In this document: positions 25,762 through 34,393 of the stretch, piece by piece
How the letters are laid out: each line of letters starts with the position of its first letter
Position numbering within the stretch: the stretch's first letter is position 1
Source: Candidatus Woesearchaeota archaeon
GTDB lineage: Archaea > Nanobdellota > Nanobdellia > Woesearchaeales > ARS49
Direction: 5' to 3'
Length of the DNA: 64,000 bases
NCBI GenBank assembly: GCA_018302815.1
Contig: JAGVZE010000007.1
Coordinates: forward strand, 1 to 64,000
The notes under the pieces: model-generated
Database searches by the model: none
What the model was told of the DNA's origin: nothing
What the model saw: the letters and a program-made list of their open reading frames with translations, nothing else
Program-made: the position numbers and the translations under genes

Positions 25762-26292
25762 TTATTGCACGGGTTCGAGCTCTTGGATTGTTCCTTTGTA
25801 ACCAAGAGTTATTTGCTTTTTACCATCGAACTCTTGTACGAAACCTTCTATGCGATATGCCTTGCCGGTTTTTACTGCGTTCACCATATCATTCCACAAA
25901 ATCAGCTTTATCCTGGCGGTTTCATCTTCCACCTCGCAAGAGGCCATTTTCAAGTTTCGATCAGGAAACTCCTTGTGAAAAATCAGCGAAACAATGAAAC
26001 CTATGATTGTGACGCTGTCGCCTACTCTGACGTGGCTGATATGGCTGGCAGTTCTGTTTTGTTTCCTCAACTTTTCCAACGGATGTATCGATTTAGTTTC
26101 AAGTTTAGCCTGAATTTTTCCTTCTCTAAGCGCTGTTTCGCCAACTACGTCAGCATAGCAGGATTCACAATAAAGCTCTACTCCTCCTGAGGGCATATTG
26201 AAAGAGCGAGTGGCGGGCATTTCGACAGGCAGCGTGCATCCTTCTAGTTCATCCAGTTCTTTTTTACACGTTACGCATTTTCTGATTCGCAT
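25762..26292 (-). CDS. Zinc-ribbon and OB-fold protein (RPA-like)
   Basis: The 176-residue protein starts with a zinc ribbon (CVTCKKELDELEGC and YCESCYADVVG), then has an OB-fold (GDSVTIIGFIVSLIF, CEVEDETARIKLILWND, AYRIEGFVQEFDGKKQITLG in part). This is the layout of archaeal RPA-related single-strand DNA-binding proteins. It lies convergent with the PD-(D/E)XK gene in the accessory island. Confidence 0.7.
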   Translation of the reverse strand: MRIRKCVTCKKELDELEGCTLPVEMPATRSFNMPSGGVELYCESCYADVVGETALREGKIQAKLETKSIHPLEKLRKQNRTASHISHVRVGDSVTIIGFIVSLIFHKEFPDRNLKMASCEVEDETARIKLILWNDMVNAVKTGKAYRIEGFVQEFDGKKQITLGYKGTIQELEPVQ

Positions 26293-26384
26293 AGTATTCC
26301 AAGTTCAACTTAGAGTCCTTATGGATTAAATGGAACTTGGTACATGCACGGTACCATTTCCGTGGGCTCCAAACTAAATCTCCG

Positions 26385-26560
26385 AAGCCAAGAAAATGCC
26401 TGCATTTTCTGGCCTTTGAAAACCGAGTACAATTCCTTGAAATCGATTCTGGTTCCCTCATCAGTCGATAAATGATGAGATTTTCAAAGCCTCACACGGG
26501 AAGCGGCACCCTCTTCGTAAGCACAAACGCGCTATTTTGGAGGTGCGAGAATCTGAATGG
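26385..26560. repeat. Degenerate island repeat, copy 2
   Basis: It contains GCCAAGAAAATGCC with a following ATTTTC hairpin (26387-26414, like 24408-24432). At 26489-26560 is a ~72-base block starting GCCTCACACGGGAAGC and containing CCCTCTTCGTAAGCACAAAC (26509-26528), then GGAGGTGC.GAATCTG. The 20-mer recurs exactly at 28241-28260. No gene is supported in 26293-26744. Confidence 0.6.
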
Positions 26561-26744
26561 TGGAAAGAGCAACCTATATTTATTTGTTACTTCTTTCGCC
26601 CAACAGCCCACATTTGATGAATTGCCAGAGGCAACAATACCCGTTCTTCTTGAACTTGGCCTGCCAGATTAATGCATGAACGAAGAAGATCTTCAGCACC
26701 ATAGCTCAATCCCAACACGATTGGGCGTATTTATAAGCTCGTCA

Positions 26745-26826
26745 TTTATATATCAATTGAGCTACATTTAACTTTTAATGGCTTAAAATGGCAATCTTTA
26801 TATATCAATTGAGCTACATTTAACTT
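26745..26826 (+). promoter_or_regulatory. Duplicated 30-bp promoter/operator of the AbiE-like pair
   Basis: Two identical 30-base units, TTTATATATCAATTGAGCTA plus CATTTAACTT, lie at 26745-26774 and 26797-26826, 52 bases apart; the second ends right before the ATG at 26827. Each has its own TATA-like TTTATATA. An inverted half site, ATAGCTCAAT, lies at 26701-26710. This layout fits autoregulation by the wHTH protein that follows. Confidence 0.65.
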
Positions 26827-27447
26827 ATGAAAAAGGAACATTTGTTAAAAAAGCTTGAAGGCGTTCACACTCTCCAGTCAGTTATGTCCTTATTGCACGT
26901 TGACAAGCAAAAGGCGATCTATTACATTCATCGGCTTCGTAAAGAGGGTTACGTTAAAACTGCCCGTGCTACGAACAATATGAGAATATATTCCATATCC
27001 TTTGAAAATAAGCTCGGGGGAACGAGTTACGAGGAACTACTTAATGCAGTCTCCCCCGTAAAGCTCTCCACAGGAACAGTCCACAGGGTCTATGGGAAAG
27101 TACCAACTGCAGAGGAAATGTTAGTGCACGCAGTTAAGACCAAAAGTCTAAGGACCATTCTTGCGGCGCTTGCTCTTTTCAAAGAAGAAATTGACTGGGA
27201 TGCATTGTATCGACTGGCAAAAGCCAACCATTGTGAACGACAAATTGGCGCGCTCTATGATTTAGCTCGTAAAATCATGCGAACAAGGCGTATGGGAACC
27301 CGATTTAGACATCTCGCCATACCAAAATCCCAACACGCCTTCGGATACACCATTCCAGGACTCAAATCTAAAGATTTTCAAGATATTGAAAATCTCTGGA
27401 GAGTTCACTTACCTTTCAATAAGACTGATTTGGAGGCGTACGCGTGA
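26827..27447 (+). CDS. Winged-helix regulator, AbiEi-like antitoxin candidate
   Basis: The 206-residue protein has an N-terminal winged helix (LQSVMSLLHVDKQKAIYYIHR, in part; then LRKEGYVKTA). A helical domain follows. The stop overlaps the GTG of the nucleotidyltransferase gene (GTGA), so the two are translationally coupled. An HTH regulator before a nucleotidyltransferase toxin is the AbiE type IV toxin-antitoxin layout. The duplicated operator supports autoregulation. A direct match to AbiEi is not certain. Confidence 0.65.
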   Translation: MKKEHLLKKLEGVHTLQSVMSLLHVDKQKAIYYIHRLRKEGYVKTARATNNMRIYSISFENKLGGTSYEELLNAVSPVKLSTGTVHRVYGKVPTAEEMLVHAVKTKSLRTILAALALFKEEIDWDALYRLAKANHCERQIGALYDLARKIMRTRRMGTRFRHLAIPKSQHAFGYTIPGLKSKDFQDIENLWRVHLPFNKTDLEAYA

Positions 27448-28100
27448 TTTCGATTGCGGCGCAACAGAGTTTGCTCCTCGCCATAGCACAGAAATTGACT
27501 AAACCTATAACGGTTTACGCAATTGGTGGCACTGCTATGATGTTTCATGGCCTCAAAGATACTACGTTGGATGTTGACTTAGTCTTTGAAAACACCGAAT
27601 CTCGAGACGTCTTCAAAACCGCACTTCTCGCACTCGGATACAAAAAAATGGATTCCGTACTCGTTTATGGAAAAAAGAAAAATCACCCTGAAATGTTCAC
27701 ATTAGGAAAGGAAAGATTTGACTTATTCGTAGGGGACGTCATTGATTTCGTATTTTCTAAGCAAATGCAAGAACGGGCAGCTGCAACCCATCAATTCGAA
27801 AAGACATTGATGCTGAAAATTGCCGACCCCCATGACATCATCTTAATGAAATGCGCAACGGATCGCCTCAAAGACAAGGACGACGCTCGAAAAATCATCG
27901 AATCAAGACCAATAACTTGGAACATCCTCATTGAAGAAGCCAAGAATCAAGTCATATTAGGACGCGAAACTGCGGTCTTTGACTTAGGCGACTTCCTCGA
28001 ACATCTGAAGAATCAAATGCAGGTTACAATTCCCACGGATGTTCTTGACACACTCTTCAAATTTGTCGAAGAACAAGCTGCAGCAAAAATCAGTAAGTAA
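27444..28100 (+). CDS. Nucleotidyltransferase, AbiEii/DUF6036-like toxin candidate
   Basis: The 218-residue protein shows the NTase core VYAIGGTAMMFHGLKDTTLD followed by VDLVF (GG...DxD), then a third acidic strand (FDLFVGDVIDF). AbiEii toxins transfer nucleotides to tRNA acceptor ends; DUF6036 proteins are related and uncharacterised. It starts with GTG inside the stop of the regulator gene. It lies in the accessory island. Confidence 0.7.
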   Translation: MISIAAQQSLLLAIAQKLTKPITVYAIGGTAMMFHGLKDTTLDVDLVFENTESRDVFKTALLALGYKKMDSVLVYGKKKNHPEMFTLGKERFDLFVGDVIDFVFSKQMQERAAATHQFEKTLMLKIADPHDIILMKCATDRLKDKDDARKIIESRPITWNILIEEAKNQVILGRETAVFDLGDFLEHLKNQMQVTIPTDVLDTLFKFVEEQAAAKISK

Positions 28101-28220
28101 CTGACTTCACGGCAAGATTCTTTCGGCTCGACCTCTGCTGATTCTTGTCGTGCACTGTTCGTGGGTTGCTCGGCTGATTGTGTGGGCCTAAAACGGAGGG
28201 AACCCGACTATAGTTCTCAA

Positions 28221-28292
28221 GCCTCACGCGGGAGGCGACACCCTCTTCGTAAGCACAAACAGATTACATTGGAGGTGCAGGAATCTGGATGT
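28221..28292. repeat. Degenerate island repeat, copy 3
   Basis: GCCTCACGCGGGAGGC (28221-28236) forms a hairpin like those at 24461 and 26489. It is followed by the same 20-mer CCCTCTTCGTAAGCACAAAC (28241-28260) and GGAGGTGCAGGAATCTGGAT. The gene-free stretch 28101-28629 holds this repeat, CTCAAGCCTC shared with the tRNA-Thr flank, and a TATA box (GATATAAATAG, 28599-28609) for xseA. Confidence 0.6.
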
Positions 28293-28629
28293 TAAGAAGT
28301 GGTGGTTGTATATTTACTTTTCGTTTGAGTAATTGTATGAATCAGCTCAACTATAACACCAGTAAAAGAAAGATAGAGAGAAACTTTCGATTCTGCAAAG
28401 AAAATAGATAATTTCTACGATCAATTAACAAAATAGCAACAGGCTTTCTGATGGTCTAAGAAGTTAGGGGTTGTTGTGCATTTCGCTTAATAGTTGTTAA
28501 ACTCAATTTTGTGCCTATTTTACTAAGGAGACCCCCGCTCAAGTGGCTTCACTACATTTAGTCTTGCGCTGCAAGAAATACCATAGGTGCCTAAAAAGAT
28601 ATAAATAGTATCTTAAACTTGTTGTATTA

Positions 28630-30189
28630 ATGACAATTGGGGGTATATTCAAAAAGAAGGAAAAATTAAAGATTTCTAAATTTGAAAATCAAGACGTATT
28701 AAATGAATTAAAGATATGGCGTAAAAATATCGCATCCAAGAAAAAAATTCCTTCCTATTGTATTTTTCACGATAGTACTTTAGTCAGCATAGCAAATCTA
28801 GTACCGAAGACAGAAGAGGAGTTAGATAAGATTAAGGGCGTGGGTAAAAGAAAAATCCAAGCTTACGGAGAGGATATACTAAAAATAGTAAATAAATATA
28901 GCCGACCAGGTTTGGTATTGAATAAAGAGATAATAACTAAGATCCATGACAAAGAGTTACACGAACAATTAAAAAATTCAGAATCTTTAAAGACAGAAAT
29001 ATTTACAGTTGGAGAATTAACAAAGTACATTAAAAACGTATTAGAGTCTGATAGAAAATTAACTAATTTGTGGGTAAGAGGCGAAATATCAAACTTAACA
29101 CGTCATGCTTCGGGACATACATATTTTAGGTTAAAAGATAAAGAGAGTCAGATTAGGTGTGTCTTGTTCAGAAGAGCAAATGACCATCTTAATTTTAATC
29201 TTGAACACGGAATGAAAATAATTGTTAGAGGAAATATAGGAGTATACGAACCTTACGGAGACTACAACATAATTATAGAAGAAATTCAGCCAGATGGTCT
29301 TGGAGCATTGAATTTAGCTTTTATTCAACTTAAAAATAAATTAGAAAAGGAAGGTCTATTTTCAAATGATCATAAGAAACCATTACCTAAGTTCCCTAAA
29401 GTTATCGGCATTATTACATCTTCTACCGGTGCTGCAATTCAAGACATCTTAAGTATCATAAGAAGACGTTATCCTCTTGTTAGAATACTAATAGCACCAA
29501 CAGTTGTACAGGGAAAGGAAGCTGCTACGTCCATTGTTAAATCTGTTAAATTAATGAACGAACTTCCCTATGTCGATGTGATAATTTTGGGCAGAGGTGG
29601 CGGTTCTTTAGAAGATTTATGGTGCTTTAATGAGGAAATTGTTGCTAGAGAAATTTTCAAATCAAGAATACCAATAATTTCAGCTATTGGACACGAAACA
29701 GATTTTACAATTGCTGATTTTGTTGCCGATTATCGAGCTCCAACACCCTCGGCTGCTGCAGAAAAAGTAGTACCAGATATTCAAGAACTATATGAAATCA
29801 TCAGGAGTTTTCATATTCGTAATATACAGGCAATTCGTTATGTTGTAGAGTTGTATAAATCTAATTTAAAACAAATCTTAAATAGACCGATTTTTAAACG
29901 CCCATTTGATAGGATACATTCATATTACAGGGAACTGGACTATGCCTTTTATAAACTACAAACCATTACTTTAAAAAATACAACTTCCAAAAGAAAAGTG
30001 TTAGAGATTATGGAATCTAAAATATTTGCTTTAAGCCCGACATCCATTTTAGAAAGAGGATATAGCATAATCATGAACGATGATAAAATAGTTAAAAATT
30101 TTTCAGATGTTAAACTACAAGACAAAATAACTGTAGTATTACATAAAGGAAAACTAGATGCTCAGATTAAAAAAATTATGAGGAACTAA
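28630..30189 (+). CDS. xseA: Exonuclease VII large subunit with N-terminal HRDC domain
   Basis: The 519-residue protein has an HRDC domain at about 22-88 (LKIWRKNIASKKKIPSYCIF in part, ending GVGKRKIQAYGEDIL). From about 135 come the XseA OB-fold (LTNLWVRGEISNLTRHASGH in part, then YFRLKD) and the catalytic domain with PKVIGIITSSTGAA, DVIILGRGGGSLEDLWCFN, ISAIGHETDFTIADFVAD and RAPTPSAAAE. These are the conserved ExoVII signatures. It degrades single-stranded DNA with XseB. Bacterial XseA lacks HRDC. Codons are strongly A/T-ending, unlike the flanks, so transfer is likely. Confidence 0.93.
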   Translation: MTIGGIFKKKEKLKISKFENQDVLNELKIWRKNIASKKKIPSYCIFHDSTLVSIANLVPKTEEELDKIKGVGKRKIQAYGEDILKIVNKYSRPGLVLNKEIITKIHDKELHEQLKNSESLKTEIFTVGELTKYIKNVLESDRKLTNLWVRGEISNLTRHASGHTYFRLKDKESQIRCVLFRRANDHLNFNLEHGMKIIVRGNIGVYEPYGDYNIIIEEIQPDGLGALNLAFIQLKNKLEKEGLFSNDHKKPLPKFPKVIGIITSSTGAAIQDILSIIRRRYPLVRILIAPTVVQGKEAATSIVKSVKLMNELPYVDVIILGRGGGSLEDLWCFNEEIVAREIFKSRIPIISAIGHETDFTIADFVADYRAPTPSAAAEKVVPDIQELYEIIRSFHIRNIQAIRYVVELYKSNLKQILNRPIFKRPFDRIHSYYRELDYAFYKLQTITLKNTTSKRKVLEIMESKIFALSPTSILERGYSIIMNDDKIVKNFSDVKLQDKITVVLHKGKLDAQIKKIMRN

Positions 30190-30190
30190 A

Positions 30191-30418
30191 ATGTCACCAG
30201 AAACTATTTCATTTGAACAAAGTTTAGAAAAACTTAAAGAGATTATCGAAGACCTAGAGGGCGGAAATTTGCCTCTAAAAGAATCTTTAGAAGAATTTCA
30301 AAATGGAATCGATATAATTAAACAATGTCATAATGAATTAGAGACTGCAGAATTGAAAATTGAAACTATCATCAAAAAAGACGGTAAGATAATTATGGTA
30401 CCTTTAACCAAAAAATAA
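30191..30418 (+). CDS. xseB: Exonuclease VII small subunit
   Basis: The 75-residue protein is almost entirely the XseB helix pair: ISFEQSLEKLKEIIEDLEGG, then LPLKESLEEFQNGIDIIKQC and the following helix. It binds the large subunit. The ATG follows the xseA stop by one base, and the gene has the same A/T-rich composition. Confidence 0.92.
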   Translation: MSPETISFEQSLEKLKEIIEDLEGGNLPLKESLEEFQNGIDIIKQCHNELETAELKIETIIKKDGKIIMVPLTKK

Positions 30419-30948
30419 TTGAAGTATCTATTATGCTTATAATTTCGGCGGAGGTGTCCAACTTTTAATTTAGGCACGAAAATTCATCTCACGTCGTTCG
30501 CCATTTCTTAGGGTGTTAGCGTTCCTCTTTTAACTTGTTGTTTGATTGTTCATTTTAAGCTTGGTTTGTGCATGGCTTATTTTTCGTTTTGTTCGATTCA
30601 GCCACACGATTTTGCAGCTTTTCCAATATTGTTCAGTTCATAGTGAATAAATTTCGTGTGGCTGATTCGAGTTGTATAGCTATGCACGCACAGACTGAGA
30701 AGAATCTGCTTCACGGTCTGTCATGGTCTGATTTTTTCTTGAAGGGCTGCTTTTTGGCTTTGACCATTCTGTTTTGTTTTATCGTCGAGCTTTTTGTAAT
30801 GGTCTAAACTATTGCATTAAGGGGAGGGAGGGGGAGAAACACAGGGAGACTGCTAAAGCGGATAGATGTTGGTTAGTGGAAGGCATTGCAGGGGCAGGTA
30901 GGGAAATATAGGGCAGTATGGCGGACGAGAGAGCGCAGGCGCGGGGGG
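30419..30948. other. Gene-free stretch with a G-rich purine run
   Basis: I support no gene here. A 79-codon frame at 30568 begins with GTG, lacks a ribosome site and reads as low-complexity Phe/Leu, so I leave it out. From about 30818 to 30950 the + strand is rich in GGGAGG and GGGG runs and could form G-quadruplexes. Confidence 0.4.
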
Positions 30949-31058
30949 TTACTTGTGCAGGGCGTCCTTGTACTCGGATGCCTTCCTCTGGAGCAGTGCG
31001 CGGAGATCAGGGTCGTTCTGCAGCCACTCAAGGAACGGACTCTTGATGTCAAGAGGGT
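30949..31058 (-). pseudogene. Detached 3' end of a tyrosine-recombinase gene
   Basis: Read on the minus strand this encodes DIKSPFLEWLQNDPDLRALL, then QRKASEYKDALHK and a stop. The intact recombinase at 32903-34189 ends VKSPFLEWVQNDPDLRELL, QRKAMQFKESLPR. DNA identity is high in 30992-31046 versus 32944-32998 but not complete, so this is a diverged copy of the gene's end. No start or catalytic part is present. Confidence 0.85.
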
Positions 31059-31190
31059 CACGCTGTGAATCTTCCAACTGAGTTATCTGCTACCTCTGTT
31101 CGAGAGGGGCATTGGAAGATTTCCAATCTGGTTGGCGATACATTTAAAAATGAAGGAAACGTTCTTTATAGAAACAAGTTGTGGTGCTCT

Positions 31191-31994
31191 ATGCTTATTA
31201 CGAAGGAAGAGGCAATCTCTTTGATCCTGGCATTTTCCAAGGACCATAAGATTTCCTCGAAAACGAAACTGAATAAACTGCTTGCACGCTTGAATCTTTT
31301 CATGATTCCGATTGATGTAGATTTTAACCTCAATAAGTATGGATCATATAATTCCGAATTAGAACTTGCGACCACTCCTTTCTACGAGACATACACCTAT
31401 CCGTGGCAAGGTGCAAACTGGAGCGGTTTGCGTTTAGTTCCGCAGGGAGAACTCCTCGCAGAGAAGGTTATCAACACCAAGATAAAGAAAATTTTACCTG
31501 AAGAGGACATTACTAAATTGAAAAAGACTATTTATTCGCTGAGTGAACTTGGCGCAGGTCAAATATCAGAAGAAGAACATAAAGACCTGCTTGTTGACCC
31601 AGACGAAAGACACAAGCTGCAGCAGCGTATCAATATCGTTCATATTGAACTTCTGGACTTAAATTCCGAAGCGAAAAAAATAAGTGATGAAAACCCCACA
31701 GACGTGCGCTTTGCAGCATTGGTAGAATACTGCTATTACCTCAGCAAATATCTCAAAGAAAAAGCTTTCAAGAACCTCGAAGAAACGGAGTACGATTTTG
31801 AAGCGAACATGTTCAACTATTACTTTATGTATATTCTTGCAAAGGAAGTGGTTCCTTTCCTTAAAAAACAAATTCAAGAAGAGCGGAAAGACATTATCCG
31901 AATCAATCGATATTACCAATATTTCGTCAACGTTGCACGTACTCGCTACTCTTTTTCTCTTGATAACCCTGATCTCAAGAGCTTAATTTCATAA
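31191..31994 (+). CDS. Panacea/SocA-like antitoxin candidate
   Basis: The ~267-residue product starting MLITKEEAISLILAF has ISSKTKLNKLLARLN followed by DFNLNKYGSYNSELE. This resembles the K.KL.KLLy...f.....YGPy pattern of Panacea/DUF4065-type proteins that neutralise diverse toxins. The rest is helical with coiled-coil stretches. A GTG at 31065 would add a weak N-terminus; the ATG at 31191 is preferred. The PIN-like gene follows by one base. The family match is from the motif only. Confidence 0.5.
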   Translation: MLITKEEAISLILAFSKDHKISSKTKLNKLLARLNLFMIPIDVDFNLNKYGSYNSELELATTPFYETYTYPWQGANWSGLRLVPQGELLAEKVINTKIKKILPEEDITKLKKTIYSLSELGAGQISEEEHKDLLVDPDERHKLQQRINIVHIELLDLNSEAKKISDENPTDVRFAALVEYCYYLSKYLKEKAFKNLEETEYDFEANMFNYYFMYILAKEVVPFLKKQIQEERKDIIRINRYYQYFVNVARTRYSFSLDNPDLKSLIS

Positions 31995-31995
31995 T

Positions 31996-32601
31996 ATGGG
32001 CTTACATAAAGACAATATTTACTCGTTCGATGAGAACTCCATCTTACATACTTGTGTCGTGAAGATACCTTCCGCATATATGCAAATCTTTGGTAAAGCA
32101 CAGCTGAAACACAAGAATTGTGATATGATTCACCAAGTGCTAGCTGCACTAAATCAACAAAACATCAAGCCTCATCGATTCATACCATCCGACAATCTTG
32201 ATATGCATCTCCTGAGTACTGCAAACGAACTAATTGAAGCAACCCAAATAAATCCCGCATTCCTTGGCAAGACATTCAGAGTGGAGATCATGGATCAATT
32301 AAAAGAATTCACAGAATCGCTAACAAATTGGGCAGACATTCCTAAACCAAATCAGTTCCAGCATATCAAAGAGTTCTTCAAACGAAACGAACAACAATTG
32401 AAAAAAGCGAAAATCGGCAGATACACAAACATTCCTGAAGATGATGATTGCCAGATTCTAGCAGGACTCATTGGAATCCAAGCAAGCGGGAAAAAGTTTC
32501 TCATTAGCCACGATGAACACTTCTGGGGATATTCCGACCCGATTTCCAAAGAGTATGGAATTTCAATAGTTGAAGAGTGGGCGTGCCGAATAATTCTTTA
32601 A
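31996..32601 (+). CDS. PIN-like nuclease, toxin candidate
   Basis: The 201-residue protein begins NIYSFDENSILHTC, which may be the first acidic strand of a PIN domain. It ends with PEDDDCQILAGLIGIQASGK, KFLISHDEHFW and YGISIVEEW, the usual D..il..a......lvT.D..f....gi.vv run. PIN domains are RNases, often VapC-type toxins. It lies directly behind the Panacea-like gene, so a toxin-antitoxin pair is likely. Confidence 0.6.
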   Translation: MGLHKDNIYSFDENSILHTCVVKIPSAYMQIFGKAQLKHKNCDMIHQVLAALNQQNIKPHRFIPSDNLDMHLLSTANELIEATQINPAFLGKTFRVEIMDQLKEFTESLTNWADIPKPNQFQHIKEFFKRNEQQLKKAKIGRYTNIPEDDDCQILAGLIGIQASGKKFLISHDEHFWGYSDPISKEYGISIVEEWACRIIL

Positions 32602-32902
32602 CGCATTCGGGCGTCACACCAAGCTTGGAAGCACCTCCTTCAAGGTGTCGTTTCCGCCTGACGCATTTTTGGCTCCGCCTGACTGGTTCAAAATATCGTC
32701 GAGGTTTTTCGTCAGGCGGAACTCGTACCCATTATCTTATGCTTCCCCCAGTTCATCTAAGGTTCACCCCATCATACCCTGATTTTGGTCAGGGTATGAA
32801 TGTTGGAGCGCAGGGTATGACAATTTGCGGGTCTCGTCGATGTTTTTGTCATACTCTGATGTTGTTGTATGGGGAGGATATCAAGTACTAGGGAAGACAC
32901 TA
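32602..32902. other. Gene-free stretch with two long hairpins
   Basis: TCCGCCTGAC occurs near 32655 and 32690 and is complementary to GTCAGGCGGA near 32715. CATACCCTGA (32773) pairs with TCAGGGTATG (to 32798) around a short loop, and the CAGGGTATGA motif is repeated at 32811. These may mark the insertion boundary or terminators of the convergent genes. Confidence 0.45.
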
Positions 32903-34189
32903 TTACCTTGGCAGGGACTCCTTGAACTGCATCGCCTTACGCTGGAGCAGCTCGCGCAGGTCAGGGTCATTCTGCACCCACTCAAGGAACGGGCTCTTAA
33001 CGTTATTTGCGGGTTTGTCTGCCTCCTCAATCTTACTCTTCAACGCAAGGGAGGGGTCAACAATCTCAGCACACTTGCAACAATAGAGCGCATTAGCGCT
33101 GTTAATCTCTTGACAGCGCGGGCACGCCCGCAATTGCGGCTTGTACGCTATTGGTTTCTCTCCCGGCTTCAAACCGTTTATACGCAGAATGTCTTCATCC
33201 AAGTCCTTGCCAGAGATGTGAACATACATTGCAGGCATACGGCTCCCCTGAATCCAACCAAAATACGAATTCATTTGAAATTCGGTCAAATGCCGTGCAA
33301 GCTGAGAAGCTCGCGAATGCCTGAAAATATAAGGATGACAACGCTTCTTCAAGCCAACTTTCTTGAATGTCTCAATCAGAATCTTACGAATTCCCTCATA
33401 CGTTGTTTGCTTGTGGTAGTCTTTCGTTCCGATGTTAATCCAAAGTGGCGCGTTTGGGTTTTCTTTGTCAGGATGAATGTCGAGCCACCTCAACAAGTAA
33501 GGTGTTGCTGAAATGACTCGCAGTCTGCGCCGTCCAGTTTTGCCAGAAACAGTCAAGACCGTGCCGCTCGCATCAACATGAACTTGCCCAATCGTGAGAT
33601 TGCCAATCTCACCAACTCGCGCACCACTTTCCGCAAGAATGGCAATTACCGCTTTGTTGCGTGGATGATCCGCTGTAGCAATTATCTTGTTAACCTCATC
33701 TTCCGAAAGCAATTCTGATTCATTCGTCAAAGGTTTCTCTTTGTGCGGAATCGTTGTGCAAATCCACTTCACAATTTTTGGATAGTCTTCACCATCTAAC
33801 CAGCGATAGAACTGTTTCAGTATGACTTTAACGTCGTGTTTTGTCCATACTGAATAATCGCTGATTTCAAAATGGTGCACAATTTGCTTCATGTCCTCAG
33901 TTGTGGCTTCTTTGAAGGGTTTGCCAAGCATATCACCAATAACGGCAAGGTTACGCACCAGCTTGATTAATCGCGCAAAACCAACGCCATCAGCCTTGCA
34001 GTCGCGAGCAAAGCGCTCTACGAGCTGCTTATCCGCTTCCTGCATCTTCGACTTCCAAAGGCGCGTAAACGAAGTCTGATACTGCTTCGCAAAATGGTGG
34101 TAGTCTGTCGTATCCATGTTTGGTCTCCAGACTCTCGCACCAATCCATTCAATCGTTTGCTTGTTGTCCACGTCAATCATAGTGTCCAC
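32903..34189 (-). CDS. Tyrosine recombinase (integrase) with C-terminal zinc ribbon
   Basis: The 428-residue protein has a SAM-like core-binding domain at about 50-135 and a catalytic domain. Arg191 (ESGARVGEIGN), Lys217 (VSGKTGRRR), Arg290 (PYIFRHSRAS), Trp312 (FGWIQG) and the nucleophile candidate Tyr322 (MYVHISGKD) are visible. The usual HxxR has Tyr/Phe in place of the first His. A zinc ribbon (CPRCQ at 356, CCKC at 370) and a short helical tail follow. It sits 205 bases from the 3' end of tRNA-Thr, the common archaeal integration arrangement. Confidence 0.88.
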   Translation of the reverse strand: MDTMIDVDNKQTIEWIGARVWRPNMDTTDYHHFAKQYQTSFTRLWKSKMQEADKQLVERFARDCKADGVGFARLIKLVRNLAVIGDMLGKPFKEATTEDMKQIVHHFEISDYSVWTKHDVKVILKQFYRWLDGEDYPKIVKWICTTIPHKEKPLTNESELLSEDEVNKIIATADHPRNKAVIAILAESGARVGEIGNLTIGQVHVDASGTVLTVSGKTGRRRLRVISATPYLLRWLDIHPDKENPNAPLWINIGTKDYHKQTTYEGIRKILIETFKKVGLKKRCHPYIFRHSRASQLARHLTEFQMNSYFGWIQGSRMPAMYVHISGKDLDEDILRINGLKPGEKPIAYKPQLRACPRCQEINSANALYCCKCAEIVDPSLALKSKIEEADKPANNVKSPFLEWVQNDPDLRELLQRKAMQFKESLPR

Positions 34190-34393
34190 GCGTTGTTATC
34201 AACTTTGTATTGCAAAGCAATATACAAGCTTTGTAGACCAAAACGGTACCACAAAAGCCTTGTCCGCATAACGTGCAGACAGAAATTAAAGCGTTCACGG
34301 ACTTTCGTAGGACAACTTCAAGCAACTGCTTGAGGACAGAAAAACACCGCTCGTTCTTCTGCCCTTGTGTGGGCTTACGAACGGGGTGCTCAA

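Noticed and set aside
26472-26672. 66-codon + strand frame
   Set aside because: It runs through the degenerate island repeat, has no ribosome site and no domain.
26489-28292. tRNA gene in the island repeats
   Set aside because: The blocks contain tRNA-like words but no cloverleaf could be built on either strand.
30568-30807. 79-codon frame starting with GTG after xseB
   Set aside because: Low-complexity Phe/Leu product, no ribosome site and no start context.
32577-33511. Long + strand frames opposite and before the recombinase gene
   Set aside because: They are antisense to the recombinase or cross hairpin DNA and show no protein-like pattern.
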